This document shows positions 11,701-23,340 of a stretch of 64,000 nucleotides of DNA, in pieces (within the stretch, counting starts at the first letter, position 1; every line of letters begins with the position of its first letter). The notes beneath the pieces are model-generated. The model ran no database searches. It was not told the origin of the DNA and worked only from the letters and a program-made list of their open reading frames with translations. Origin of the DNA: Aristolochia californica (lineage: Eukaryota > Streptophyta > Magnoliopsida > Piperales > Aristolochiaceae); the NCBI GenBank assembly GCA_029961685.1, contig JARWKL010000010.1, forward strand, positions 9,135,931-9,199,930. Reading direction: 5' to 3'. A program made the translations under genes and the position numbers.

Positions 11701-13313
11701 TTTTCATTCATTTTGTTGTGATCTTTTATCCTTTTTCTTTTACGAGAAAAATTGGAGAGTTAAAACTCAAGTTTGGATCTGAAAAAAATTTGAACATCCA
11801 AAATGGAAATGCATAATTGCTGAGAAAGAAAATTTCAAAAAGTATCAGTGATTTTTAAGAGTTGGCAAAAAGTGGTTTGTTTGGCTCCGGTAAATATCCA
11901 ACCACACGTTAACTTGAGAATTTAATTCTTTCTACTCCTTGAAATTTTTCGATCACTGGGCCACTTGCATCCTCAACATGTTTGTGGTTTGCATATCCAC
12001 CACACTTAAAACATGTTAGGATCAGTTAGAAGTCTCTTTCCTATCAAATCTATTAGGGGTTGTACTAGTGGAATTTCCAAAACTCTGATAACAAAACTTT
12101 GGAGTTCATTTTTAGTGCGTGAAATAATTTTCCTCACTAACATTTATTATAGTTTTCAAATTTTTTTGCACACATAAACTCTAAAACTTTCATTTTGTTG
12201 TGATCTTATATCTTTTTTTGTTGACGAGAAAAATGGGAGAGTGAAAACTCAAGTTTGGATCTAAAAAAAAAAAATGAACATCCAAAATGGAAATCCACAA
12301 ATGCTCACAGAGATAATTCCAAAAAGTATATGTGATTTTTAAGGATAGGCAAAAAGTGGGTTGTTTTTCTCCGGTAAATATCGTTAACTTGAGAATTTAA
12401 TTTTTCTTCTCCTTGAAATTTTTGGATCAATAGGCCATTTGCATCCTCAACCAGCTTTTGGCATGTGTATCCACCACATTTAAAACATGTTAGGATCAGT
12501 TAGAAGTCTCTTTCCTATCAAATCTATTAGGGGTTGTACTAGTGGAATTTCCCAAATGTGGATAACAAAACTTTGGAGTTCATTGTTAGTGCGTGAAATA
12601 ATTTTCTTCATTTACATTTATTATAGTTTTCAAATTCTTTTGCATACATAAACTCTAAAATTTTTATTTTGTTGTGAACTTATATCTTTTTTGTTTACGA
12701 GAAAAATGGGGGAGTGAAATCTCAAGTTTGGATCTGAAAAAAATAAAATTTGAACATCAAAAATGGAAATACACAAATGCTGAGAGAGATAATTTCAAAA
12801 AGTATCTATGATTTTTAAGGATAGGCAAAAAGTGGGTGGTTTGGCTACTGTAAATATCCAACCACACGTTAACTTGAGAATTTAATTTTTTCTAATCCTA
12901 GAAATTTTTGTGTCATTAGGCCATTTGCATCCTTAACATGTTTATTGGAAGTCTCTTTCCAATCAAATCTAATAGGGGTTGTACTAGTGGAATTTTCCAA
13001 ATGTGGATAACAAAACTTTGTAGTTCATTTTTAGTGCGTGGAATAATTTTCTTCACTTACATTTATTATAGTTTTCAAATTCTTTTGCATACATAAACTC
13101 TAAAAATTTCATTTTGTTGTGATCTTATATCTTTTTTTCTTTTTACTGAGAAAAATAGGAGAGTGAAAACTCAAGTTTGGATCTGAAAAAATAATTTGAA
13201 CATCCAAAATGGAAATGCACAAATGCTGAGAGAGATAATTCCAAAAAGTATATGTGATTTTTAAGGATAGGCAAAAAGTGGGTTGTTTGGCTCCGGTAAA
13301 TATCCAACCGCAT
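11701..13313 (+). repeat. Array block duplicating 5.2-7.1 kb, with two deletions
   Basis: Monomer starts are 11908, 12383 and 12868. The block parallels 5,658, 6,143 and 6,626 with offsets of 6,250, 6,240 and 6,242. Two deletions are private to this copy. At 12,380 GGTAAATATC runs into GTTAAC, losing CAACCACAC and neighbouring bases (12 bp). At about 12,945 TTAACATGTTTATTGG joins GAAGTCTC, losing the interval that normally holds GCATGCATATCCACC and the second AACATGTT. Because the 5.2-7.1 kb copy has both intervals intact, the deletions came after the duplication, or that copy was the source. Confidence 0.82.
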
Positions 13314-14764
13314 GTTAACTTGAAAATTTAATTTTTTCTACTACTTGAAATTTATGGATCATTAGGGAACTTGCATACTCAACATTTTTTCTGGCATGGA
13401 TATCCACCACATTTAAAACATGTTAGGATCAGTTAGAAGTCTCTTTCCTATCAAATCCATTAGGGGTTGTACTAGTGGAATTTCCCAAACGTGGATTGAA
13501 AAACATTGGAGTTCATTTTTAGTCCGTGAAATAATTTTCTTCGCTTACATTTATTATAGTTTTCAAATTCTTTTGCATACATAAACTCTAAAATTTTCAT
13601 TTTGTTGTGATCTTATATCTTGATTGTTTACGAGAAAAATGGGAGAGTGAAAGTTCAAGTTTGGATCAGAAAAAAAAATTTTGAACATCTAAAAAGGAAA
13701 TGCACAAATGCTGAGAGAGGTAATTCCAAAAAGTATCTGTGATTTTTAAGGATATGCGAAAAGTTGGTTGTTTGTCTCTGTTAAATATCCAACCACACGT
13801 TAATTTGAGCATTTAATTTTTTTTACTCCTCAAAATTTTTGGATCAGTAGGCCACTTGCATCCTCAACTTGTTTTTGGCTTGCATATCCACCACATTTAA
13901 AACATGTTTGGATCAGTTAGAAGTCTCTTTCCTATCAAATCTATTAGGGGTTGTACTAGTTGAATTTCCAAAACGTGGATAACAAAACTTTTGAGTTAAT
14001 TTTTAGTGTGTGAAATAATTTTCTTCACTTACATTTATTATAGTTTTCAAATTCTTTGGCATACATAAACTCTAAAATTTTCATTTTTTTGTGATCTTTT
14101 ATCGTTTTTGTTTACGTGAAAAACGGGAGAGAGAAAACTCAGGTTTGGATCGAAAAAAATAATTTGAACATCCAAAATGGAAATGCACAAATGCTGAGAG
14201 AGACAATTCCAAAAAGTATCTGTGATTTTTAAGGATAGGCAAAAAGTTGGTTGTTTGGCTCCAGTAAATATCCAACCACACATTAGCTAGAGCATTTAAT
14301 TCTTTCTACTCCTTGAAATATTTGGATCATTAGGCCACTTCATCCTCAACATGTTTCTGGCTTGCATATCCACCACATTTAAAACATGTTAGGATCAGTT
14401 AGAAGTCTTTTTCCTAACAAATCTACTAGGGGTTGTTTTAGTGGAATTTCCCAAACGTGGATAACAAAACTTTGGAGTTCATTTTTAGTGCGTGAAATAA
14501 TTTTCTTCACTTACATTTATTATTGTTTTCAAATTCTTTTGCATACATAAACTCTAAATTTTTCATTTTTTTGTGATGCTATATCTTTTTTCATTTACGA
14601 GAAAAATGGGAGAGTGAAAACTCAAGTTTGGATCTAAAAAAATAATTTGAATATCCAAAATGGAAATGCACAAATACTGAGAGAGACAATTCAAAAAAGT
14701 ATCTAAGATTTTTAAGGATAGGCGAAAAGTGGGTTGTTTGGCTAATGTAAATATCCAACCACAC
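13314..14764 (+). repeat. Array block 3: ordinary monomers
   Basis: Three monomers start at 13314, 13799 and 14282, with spacings of 485, 483 and 483. They carry AACGTGGAT in place of AACATGGAT in all three, which marks them as related to one another. No gene or other element is visible. Confidence 0.85.
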
Positions 14765-15247
14765 GTTAACTTGAGAATTTAATTTTTTCTACTCCTTGAA
14801 GTTTTTGGATCAATAGGCCACTTGCATCCTCAACATGTTTCTGGCATGCATATCCACCACATTTAAAACATGTTAGGATCAGTTAGAAGTGTCTTTCCTA
14901 TAAAATCTATTAGGGTTGTAATAGTGGAATTTACCAAACATGGATAACAAAACTTTGGAGTTCATATTTACTGCGTGAAATAATTTTCTTCACTTATAAT
15001 TATTATAGTTTCAGTTTTCTTTTGCACACATAAACTTTAAAATTTTCATTTTGTTGTGATCTTATATCTTTTTTGTTTACGATAAAAATGGGAGAGTGTA
15101 AACTCAAGTTTGGATCTGAAAAAAAAAAATTCAACATCCAAAATGGAAATGCACAAATGTGGAGAGAGATAATTCTAAAAAGTATCTATGATTTTTAAGG
15201 ATAGGGAAAAAATGGGTTGTTACCTCCAGCAAAATATCCAACCACAC
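14765..15247 (+). repeat. Representative monomer with its landmarks
   Basis: This 483-bp copy is described from GTTAAC to GTTAAC as a guide to all others. Landmarks in order are: GTTAACTTGAGAATTTAA; a T-rich run and CTACTCCTTGAA; GGCCACTTGCATCCTC; AACATGTT (14832-14839); GCATGCATATCCACCAC; a second AACATGTT (14867-14874); GGATCAGTTAGAAG; TTTCCTAT; AGTGGAATTT; ATGGATAACAAAACTTTGG; GCGTGAAATAATTTTCTTC; CTTTTGCA followed by CATAAACT; TTCATTTTGTTGTGATC; TATATCTTTTTTGTTTACGA; GGGAGAGTG; AAACTCAAGTTTGGATCTG; an A run; ACATCCAAAATGGAAATGC; GAGAGAGATAATTC; TTTTTAAGGATAGG; GGTTGTT; and ATATCCAACCACAC. Weak self-complementary elements are AAACT-CA-AGTTT and GGAA-T-TTCC. I see no internal subrepeats, although 483 is close to three times 161. 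This copy departs from the usual sequence near 15220 (TACCTCCAGC). Confidence 0.9.
14832..14874 (+). other. Paired palindrome AACATGTT, 35 bp apart, flanking GCATGCAT
   Basis: Two copies of the 8-bp palindrome AACATGTT start 35 bp apart, with GCATGCAT between them. The arrangement recurs in a large share of monomers, for example at 647/682. Single-base variants in one half are common, and several X-type monomers lose the first copy (CATCATGTTC). The region between them, CATGCATATCCACCAC, is among the better kept parts of the monomer. No function is shown. A dimeric DNA-binding protein could recognise it, but chance conservation by homogenisation explains it equally well. Confidence 0.6.
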
Positions 15248-15250
15248 GTT

Positions 15251-16529
15251 AACTTGAGAGTTTAATTTTTCTTCTCCTTGAAATTTTTGGATCATAGGCC
15301 ACTTGCATCCTCAACTTGTTTCTGGCATGTAAATCCACCACACTTAAAACATGTTAGGATCAGTTAGAAGTCTCTTTCCTGTCAAATCTATTAGGGGTTG
15401 TACAAGTGGAATTTCCCAAACATGGATAACAAAACTTTGGAGTTCATTTTTAGTGCATGAATTAATTTTTTTCACCTATATTTATTATAGTTTTCAAATT
15501 CATTTGCTTACATAAACTCTAAAATTTTCATTTTGTTGTGATCTTTTATCTTTTTTCTTTTACGAGAAAAATGGGAGAGTTAAAACTCAAGTTTGGATCT
15601 GAAAAAAAATTTGAACATCCAAAATGGAAATGCACAAATGCTTAGAGAGATAATTCCAAAAAGTATCAGTGACTTTTAAGAATAGGCAAAAAGTGGTTTG
15701 TTTGGTTTCGGTAAATATCCAACCACACGTTAACTTGAGAATTTAATTCTTTCTACTCCTTGAAATTTTTTGACCATTAAGTGACTTGCATCCTCAACAT
15801 GTTTGTGGTTTGCATATCCACCACACTTAAAACATGTTAGGATCAGTTAGAAGTCTCTTTCCTATCAAATCTATTAGGGGTTGTACTAGTGGAATTTCCC
15901 AAACTTGGATAACAAAACTTTGGAGTTCATTTTTAGTGCGTGAAATAATTTTCATCACTTACATTTATTATAGCTTTCAAATTCTTTTGCATACATAAAC
16001 TCTAAAACTTTCATTTTGTTGTGATCTCATATCTTTTTTTGTTTACGAGAAAAATGGGAGAGTGAAAACTCAAGTTTGGATCTGAAAAAAAAAATTGAAC
16101 ATCCAAAATGGAAATCCACAAATGCTCACAGAGATAATTCCAAAAAGTATCTATGATTTTTAAGGATAGGCAAAAAGTGGGTTGTTTTGATCTTGTAAAT
16201 ATCCAACCACTCGTTAACTTGAGAATTTAATTTTTTCTACTCCTTGAAATTTTTTGTTCATTAGGCCACTTGCATCCGCAACATGTTTTTGGCATGCATA
16301 TCCACCACATTTAAAATATGTTAGGATCAGTTAGAAGTTTTTTTCCTATCAAATCTATTAGGGGTTGTACAAGTGGATTTTCCCAAACGTGGATAACAAA
16401 ACTTTGGAGTTAATTTTTTGTGCATGAAATAATTTTCTTCATTTACATTTATTATAGATTTCAAATTATTTTGCATAAATAAACTCTAAAATTTTCATTT
16501 TTTTGTGATCTCATTTCTTTTATCTTTTA
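15251..16529 (+). repeat. Array block 4, third copy of the GTGGTTTG monomer pair
   Basis: Monomer starts are 15248, 15729 and 16213. The unit ending at 15729 has GAGTTAAAACTC and AAAGTGGTTTGTTTGG. The one ending at 16213 has AATCCACAAATGCTCACAG. The same pair occurs at 5658/6143 and 11908/12383, so this is a third copy. Spacing is regular at 481-485 bp. Confidence 0.8.
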
Positions 16530-17190
16530 CGAGAAAAATGGGAGAGTGAAAACTCAAGTTTGGATCTAAAAAATTAATTTGAACATCCAAAAAGGAAATG
16601 CACAAATACTAAGAGAGACAATTCAAAAAAGTATCTAAGATTTTTAAGGATAGGCAAAAAGTGGGTTGTTTGGCTTATGTAAATATCCAACCACACGTTA
16701 ACTTGAGAATTTAATTTTTTCTACTCCTTGAAGTTTTTTGATCAATAGGCCACTTGCATCCTCAACATGTTTCTGGCATGCATATCCACCACATTTAAAA
16801 CATGTTAGGATCAGTTAGAAGGGTCTTTCCTATAAAATCTATTAGGGTTGTAATAGTGGAATTTCTCAAACTTGGATAACAAAACTTTGGAGTTCATATT
16901 TAGTGCGTGAAATAATTTTCTTCACTTATAATTATTATTGTTTTAAAATTCTTTTGCATACATAAACTTTAAAATTTTCATTTTGTTGTGATCTTATATC
17001 TTTTTTGTTTACGATAAAAATGGGAGAGTGTAAACTCTAGTTTGGATCTTAAAAAAAAAAATTTCAACATCCAAAATCAAAATGGTCAAATGCTGAAAGA
17101 GATAATTCCAAAAAGTATCTGTGATTTTTAAGGATAGGCAAAAAGTGGGTTGTTTGGCTCCAGCAAAATATCCAACCACACGTTAACTTG
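16530..17190 (+). repeat. Four-monomer recurrence, second copy
   Basis: This stretch matches 14,600-15,250 over the variants listed there. It differs by, for example, GGCTTATG for GGCTAATG, AAGGGTC for AAGTGTC and CTCTAG for CTCAAG. The level of difference suggests an older duplication than those in the right part of the window. Confidence 0.85.
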
Positions 17191-20100
17191 AGAATTTATT
17201 TTTTCTACTCCTTGATATTTTTCGATCATTAGGCCACTTGCATCCTCAACATGTTTCTTGCATGCATATCCAGCACATTTAAAACATGTTAGGATGAGTT
17301 AGAAGTCTCATTCCTATAAAATCTATTAGGGGTTGTACCAGTGGAATTTCCCAAACATGGGTATCAAAACTTTGGAGTTCATTTTTAGTGTGAGAAATAA
17401 TTTTCTTCACTCACGATCATTATAGTTTTCAAATTCATTTGCATACATAAACTCTAAAATTTTCTTTTTTTTTTTTGGATCTTTGATCTTTTATGTTTAC
17501 GAGAAAAATGGGATAGTGAAAACTCAAGCTTGGATCTAAAAAAAAAATTTGAACATCCAAAATGGAAATGCACAAATGATGAGAGAGATAATTCCAAAAG
17601 GTATCTATGATTTTTAAGGATAGGCAAAAAGTGAGTTGTTTGGCTCCAATAAATATCCAGCCGCACCTTAACTTGAGAATTTAATCTTTTCAATTCCTTG
17701 AAATATTTGGATCATTAGGCCACTTGCATCCTCAACATGTTTCTGACATGCATATCCACCACATTTAAAACATGTTAGGATCAGTTAGAAGTCTCTTTCC
17801 TATAAAATCTATTAGGGTTATACTAGTGGAATTTCCCAAACATGGATAACAAAACTTTGAAGTTCATTTTTAGTGTGTGAAATAATTTTTTTCACTTACA
17901 ATTATTATAGTTTTCAAATTCTTTTGTGTACATAAACTGTAAAATTTTCATTTTGTTGTGATCTTATATCTTTTTTGTTTACATTAAAAATGGGAGAGTG
18001 TAAACTCAAGTTTGGATCTGAAAAAAAAAATTTAAACATCCGAAATGGAAATGCACAAATGCTGAGAGAGATAATTCTAAAAAGTATCTGCGATTTATAA
18101 GGTTAGGCAAAAAGTGGGTTGTTTGGCTCCAACAAAATATCCAACCACACATTAACTTGAGAATTTATTTTTTCTACTCGAAATTTTTGGATCATTAGGC
18201 CACTTGCATCCTCAACATGTTTCTGGCATGCATATCCACCACATTTAAAACATTTTAAGATCAGTTAGAAGTCTCTTTCCTATAAAATCTATTTGGGGTT
18301 GAACTAGTGGCAATTCAAAAACATGGATAACAAAACTTTGGAGTTCATTTTAATGTGTGAAATAATTTTCTTCTCTTACATTTATTATAGTTTTCAAATT
18401 CTTTTGCATATAAATGCTAAAATTTTGATTTTTTTTGTGATCTCACATCTTATTTGTTTATGAGAAAAATGGGAGAGAGAAAACTCAAGTTTGGATCAGA
18501 AAAAAAAAAAATTTAACATCCAGATTGGTAATGCACAAATGCTGAGAAAGATAATTCCAAAAAGTATATGTGATTTTTAAGGATAGGCAACAAGTGGGTT
18601 GTTTGGCTCCGATAAATATCCAGCCACACCTTAACATGAGAATTTAATTTTTTCTACTCCTTTAAATTTTTGGATCATTAGGCCACTTGCATCCTCAAAA
18701 TGTTTCTGGCATGCATATCCACCACATTTAAAACATGTTAGGATCAGTTAGAGGTCTCTTTCCTATAATATCAATTAGGGATTGTACTAGTGGAATTTCC
18801 CAAACATGGGTAACAAAACTTTGGAGTTCATTTTTAGTGCGTGAAATAATTTTTTTTACTTAAATTTATTATATTTTTCAAATTGTTTTGTACACATAAA
18901 TTCTAAAATTATCATTTTGTTGTGATCTTATATCTTTTTTGATTACGAGAAAAAAGGGGGAGTGAAAAGTCAAGTTTGGATCTGAAAAAAATAAAATTTG
19001 AACATCCAAAATTGAAATGCTCAAATGTTGAGAGAGATAATTCCAAAACGTATCTGTGATTTTTAAGGATAGGCAAAAATTGGGTTGTTTGGCTCCGGTA
19101 AATATCCAACCACACGTTAACTTGAAAATTTAATCTTTTCTACACGAAATTTTTGGATCATTAGTCCACTTGCATCCTCAATATGTTTCTGGCATCCATA
19201 TCCACCACATTTAAAACATGTTAGGATCAGTAAGAAGTCTCTTTCCTATCAAATCTATTAGGGGTTGTACTAGTTGAATTCCCAAACACGGATAACAAAA
19301 CATCTGACTTTATTTTTAGTGTGTGAAATAAATTTCTTCACTTACATTAGTTATATTTTTCAAATTATTTTGCATACATGAACTCTGAAAATTTCTTTTT
19401 GTGGTGATCTTATATCTTTTTTGTTTACGAGAAAAGTGGGGGAGTGAAAACTCAAGTTTGGATTTGAAAAAAATAAAATTTGAACTTCCAAAATTTAATT
19501 GGACAAATGCTGAGAGAGATAATTCCAAAAAGTATCTGTGATTTATAAGGATAGGCAAAATCTGAGTTGTTTGGCTCCGATAAATATCCAACCACACGTT
19601 AACTTGAGAATTTAATTTTTTCTACTGCTCGAAATTTTTAGATCATTAAGCCACTTGCATCCTCAACATGTTTCTGGCATGCATATCCACCCCATTTAAA
19701 ACATGTTAGTATCAATTAGAAGTCTCTTTCCTATAAAATCTAATAGCGGTTGTACAATTGGAATTTCCAAAACATGGATAACAAAACTTTGGAGTTCATT
19801 TTTAGTGCCTGAAATAATTTTCTTCACTTACATTTATTATAGTTTTTAAATTCTTTTGCATTTATAAACTCTAAAATTTTCATTTTGTTGTGATCTTCTA
19901 TCTTTTTTGTTTACGAGAAAAATGGGGGAGTGAAAACTCCAGTTTGGATCTGAAAAAAATAAAATTTGAACATCCAAAATGGAAATGCACAAATGTTGAG
20001 AGAGATAATTCCAAAAAGTATCTGTGATTTTTAACGATAGGCAACAAATGGGTTGTTTGGCTCCGGTAAATATCTAACCACACATTAACTTCATAATTTA

Positions 20101-20565
20101 TTTTTTTCTACTCAAAATTTAAGGATCATTAGGCCACTTGCATCCTCAACATGTTTCTGGAATGCATATCCACCACACTTAAAACATGTTAGAATCTGTT
20201 AGAAGTCTCCTTCCTATAAAATCTATTAGGGGTTGTATTAGTGGAATTTCCCAAACATGGATAACAAAACTTTGGAGTTCATTTTTAGGGCGTGATATAA
20301 TTTTCTTCACTTACATTTATCATAGTTTTCATATTGTTTTGCATACATAAACTCTAAAATTTTCATTTTGTTGTGATCTTATATCTTTTTTGTTTACGAG
20401 AAAATGGGGGAGTAAAAACTCAAGTTTGGATCTGAAAAAAATAAAACTTTAACATCCAAAATGGAAATGGACAAATGCTGAGAGTGATAATTCCAAAAAG
20501 TATCTATGATTTTTAAGGATAGGCAAAAATTGGGTTGTTTGGCTCCGGCAAATATCCAACTACAC
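17191..20565 (+). repeat. Array block 5: dimer pattern, then similar single monomers
   Basis: Monomer starts are 17182, 17667, 18151, 18630, 19116, 19598 and 20084. The first four alternate: units ending at 17182 and 18151 share CAAAATATCC followed by AGAATTTATTTTTTC, and those ending at 17667 and 18630 share ATATCCAGCC and CACCTTAAC, a dimer of about 966 bp. From 18,900 onward the variant AAATAAAATTTGAACATCC, about 3-4 bp longer than the usual A-run form, becomes common and stays so until about 51,000. A short stretch at 19,256-19,349 matches 11,093-11,186 (see findings). Confidence 0.8.
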
Positions 20566-21899
20566 GTTAACTTCAGAAATTAATTTTTCTACTCCTTGAA
20601 ATTTTTGGATGATTAGGCCACTTGCATCCTCATCATGTTTCTGGCATGCAAATCCACCACATTTAAAACATGTTAGGATCAGTTAGAATTCTCTTTCCTA
20701 TAAAATATATTACGGGTTGTACTAGTGGAATTTCCGAAACATGGATAACAAAACATTGGAGTTCATTTTTAGTGCGTGAAATAATTTTCTTCTCTTACAT
20801 TATTTATACTTTTCAAATTATTTTGCATACATAAACTCTAAAATTTTCATTTTGTTGTGATCTTATATTTTTTTGTTTACGAGAAAAATGGGAGAGTAAA
20901 AACTCAAATTTGGATCTGAAAAAAATAAAATTTGAACATCCAAAATGGAAATGCAAAAATGCTGTGAGAGAATATTCCAAAAAGTATCTGTGATTTTTAA
21001 GGATAGGCAAAAAGTGGGTTTGTTTGGCTCCGAAAAATATCCAACCACACGTTAACTTGAGAATTTATTTTTTTCTACTCCTTGAAATTTTTGGATCATT
21101 TGGCCACTTGCATCCTCAACATATTTCTATCTTGCATCTCCACCACACTTTAAACATGTTAGAATCAGTTAGAAGTCTCTTTCCTATCAAATCTATTAGT
21201 GGTTGTACTAGAAGAATTTCCCAAACATGGATAACAAAACATTGGAGTTCATTTTTAGTGCGTGAAATAATTTTCTTCTCTTACATTATTTATACTTTTC
21301 AAATTCTTTTGCATACATAAACTCTAAAATTTTCATTTTGTTGTGATCATATATTTTTTTGTTTACGAGAAAAATGGGAGATTGAAAACTCGTGTTTGGA
21401 TTTGAAAAAATAATTTGAACATCCAAAATGGAAATGCACAAATGTTGAGAGAGATAATTCCAAAAAGTATCTGTGATTTTTAAGGATAGGAAAAAAGTGG
21501 GTTGTTTGGCTCCGATAAATATCTAACCACACGTTAACTTGAGAATTTAATTTTTTCTACTCCCTGAAATTTTTGGATCATTACGCTACTTGCATCCTCA
21601 ACATGTTTCTGGCATGCATGTCCACCATATTTAAAAAATGTTAAAATCAGTTAGAAGTCTTTTTCCTATAACATCTATTAGGGGTTGTAGTAGTGAAATT
21701 TCTCAACCATGGATAACAAAACTTTGGAGTTCATTTTAAGTGCGTGAAATAATTTTCTTCTCTTACATTTATAATAGTTTTCAAATTCTTTTGCATACAT
21801 AAACTCTAAAATTTTAATTTTGTTGTGTTCTTAAATCATTTTTGTTTACGAGAAAAAAGGGAGAGTGAAAACTCAAGTTTCAATCTGACAAAAAAATTT
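20566..21899 (+). repeat. Array block 6: near-identical neighbours and first octamer copy
   Basis: Monomer starts are 20566, 21051 and 21533. Two neighbours (about 20,745-20,880 and 21,230-21,360) share TTACATTATTTATACTTTTC and TTATATTTTTTTG-like variants, a one-monomer duplication. The stretch 21,051-21,700 recurs at 24,911-25,560 (offset 3,860 bp, eight monomers) with TTTGGCCACTTGCA, TTTCTATCTTGCAT, CACTTTAAACATG, ATATCTAACCACACG and TTGTAGTA in common. No gene is present. Confidence 0.8.
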
Positions 21900-23340
21900 T
21901 GAACATCCAAAATGGAAATGCACAAATATTGAGAGAGATAATTCCAAAAATGTTTCTGTGATTTTAAAGGATAGGCGAAAAGTGGGTTGTTTGGTTCCGA
22001 TAAATATCCAACCACACGTTAACTTCAGAAATTCATTTTTCTACTCCATGGAATTTTTGGATCATTAGGTCATTTGCATCCTCTTCTTGTTTCTGACATG
22101 CAAATCCACCACATTTAAAACATGTTGGATCAGTTAGAAGTCTCTTTCCTATAAAATCTATTAGGGGTTGTACTAGTGGAATTTTCCAAACATGGATAAC
22201 AAAACTTTGGAGTTCATTTTTAGTGCGTGAAATAATTTTCTTCACTTATATTTATTATAGTTTTCAAATTCTATTGCATACATAAACTCTAAAATAAAAT
22301 TTGGTTGTGAACTTATTTCTTTTTTGGTTACGAGAAAAATGGGAGAGTGATAACTCAAGTCTGGAGCTGAAAAAAAAAATGAACATCCAAAATGGAAATG
22401 CTCAAATGCTGAGAGAGATAATTCCCAAAATTATCTTTGATTTTGAAGGTTAGGCCAAAAGTGGGATGTTTGGCTCCGGTAAATATCCAACCACACGTTA
22501 ACTTGAGAATTTAATTTTTTCTACTCCTTGAAATTTTTGGATCCTTAGGCCACTTGCATCCTCAACATGTTTCTAGCATGCATATCCACCACATGTAAAT
22601 CATGTTAGGATCAGTTAGAAGTCTCTCTCCTATAAAATCTATTTGGGTTGTACTAGTGGAATTTCCCAAACATGGATAACAAAACTTTGAAGTTCAGTTT
22701 TAGTGCGTAAAATAATTTTCATCAATTACATTTATTATATTTTTCAAATTCTTTTGCATACATAAACTCTAAAATTTACATTTTGTTGTGATCTTTTTTT
22801 TTTTTTTTCGAGAAAAATGGGTGAGTGAAAAGTCAAGTTTGGATCTGAAAAGAATAAAATTTGAACATCCAAAATGGAAATGCACAAATGCTGAGAGAGA
22901 TAATTCCAAAAAGTATCTGTGTTTTTTAAGGATAGGCAAAAAGTGGGTTGTTTGGCTCCGGAAATGATCCAACCACACGTTAACCTGAGAATTTAACTTT
23001 TTCTACTCCATGAAATTTTTGGATCATTAGGCCACTTGCATCCTCAACAAGTTTCTTGCATGCATATCCTCCACATTTAAAACATGTTAGGATTAGTTAG
23101 AAGTCTCTTTCATATAAAATATATTAGGGGTTGTACTAGTGCAATTTCCCAAACATGGTTACCAAAACTTTGGAGTTCAGTTTTAGTTCGTGAAATAATT
23201 TTCTTCACTTACATTTATTATATTTTTCAAATTCTTTTGCATACATTCAATTTAAAATTTTTATTTTGTTGTGTTCTTAAATCTATTTTGTTGATGAGAA
23301 AAATGGGAGATTGAAAACTCAAGTTTGGATCTGGAAAAAA
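21900..23340 (+). repeat. Trimer block, first copy
   Basis: Landmarks are 22018, 22497 and 22979. Shared with the next 1.45 kb are GATAGGCGAAAAG, CTTCAGAA then TTCATTTTTCTACTCC, GGGATGTTTGGCTCCGG, TTGGATCCTTAGGCC, a long T run directly before CGAGAAAAATGGG, AAAATATATTAGG and ATGGTTACCAAAAC. The T run near 22,795 is among the longest homopolymers in the window. Confidence 0.82.

Larger units (their letters stand above)
14600..15250 (+). repeat. Four-monomer recurrence, first copy
   Basis: This stretch shares with 16,530-17,190 (offset about 1,932 bp, four monomers) the variants GAGACAATTCAAAAAAG, ATCTAAGATTTTTAAGG, ATCAATAGGCC, TAGGGTTGTAATAGTGG, GTTCATATTTA, CACTTATAATTATTAT, CGATAAAAATGGGAGAG, GTGTAAACTC and CCAGCAAAATATCC. 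Several of these are rare elsewhere in the window, so the two stretches descend from one block. Confidence 0.85.

Noticed and set aside
14900..14940. GGAATTTCC as a kappa-B or heat-shock type element
   Set aside because: The 9-bp match is short and A/T-rich, occurs once in every monomer of one subfamily, and is changed to GGAACTTCC in the other. Nothing indicates a promoter.
15135..15150. CCAAAATGG as a CArG box (MADS-factor site)
   Set aside because: It has five A/T bases between CC and GG; the consensus needs six.
22793..22810. Long T runs as RNA polymerase III terminators
   Set aside because: No tRNA-like A and B boxes or other RNA gene lies upstream. T runs of variable length occur at this place in all monomers.
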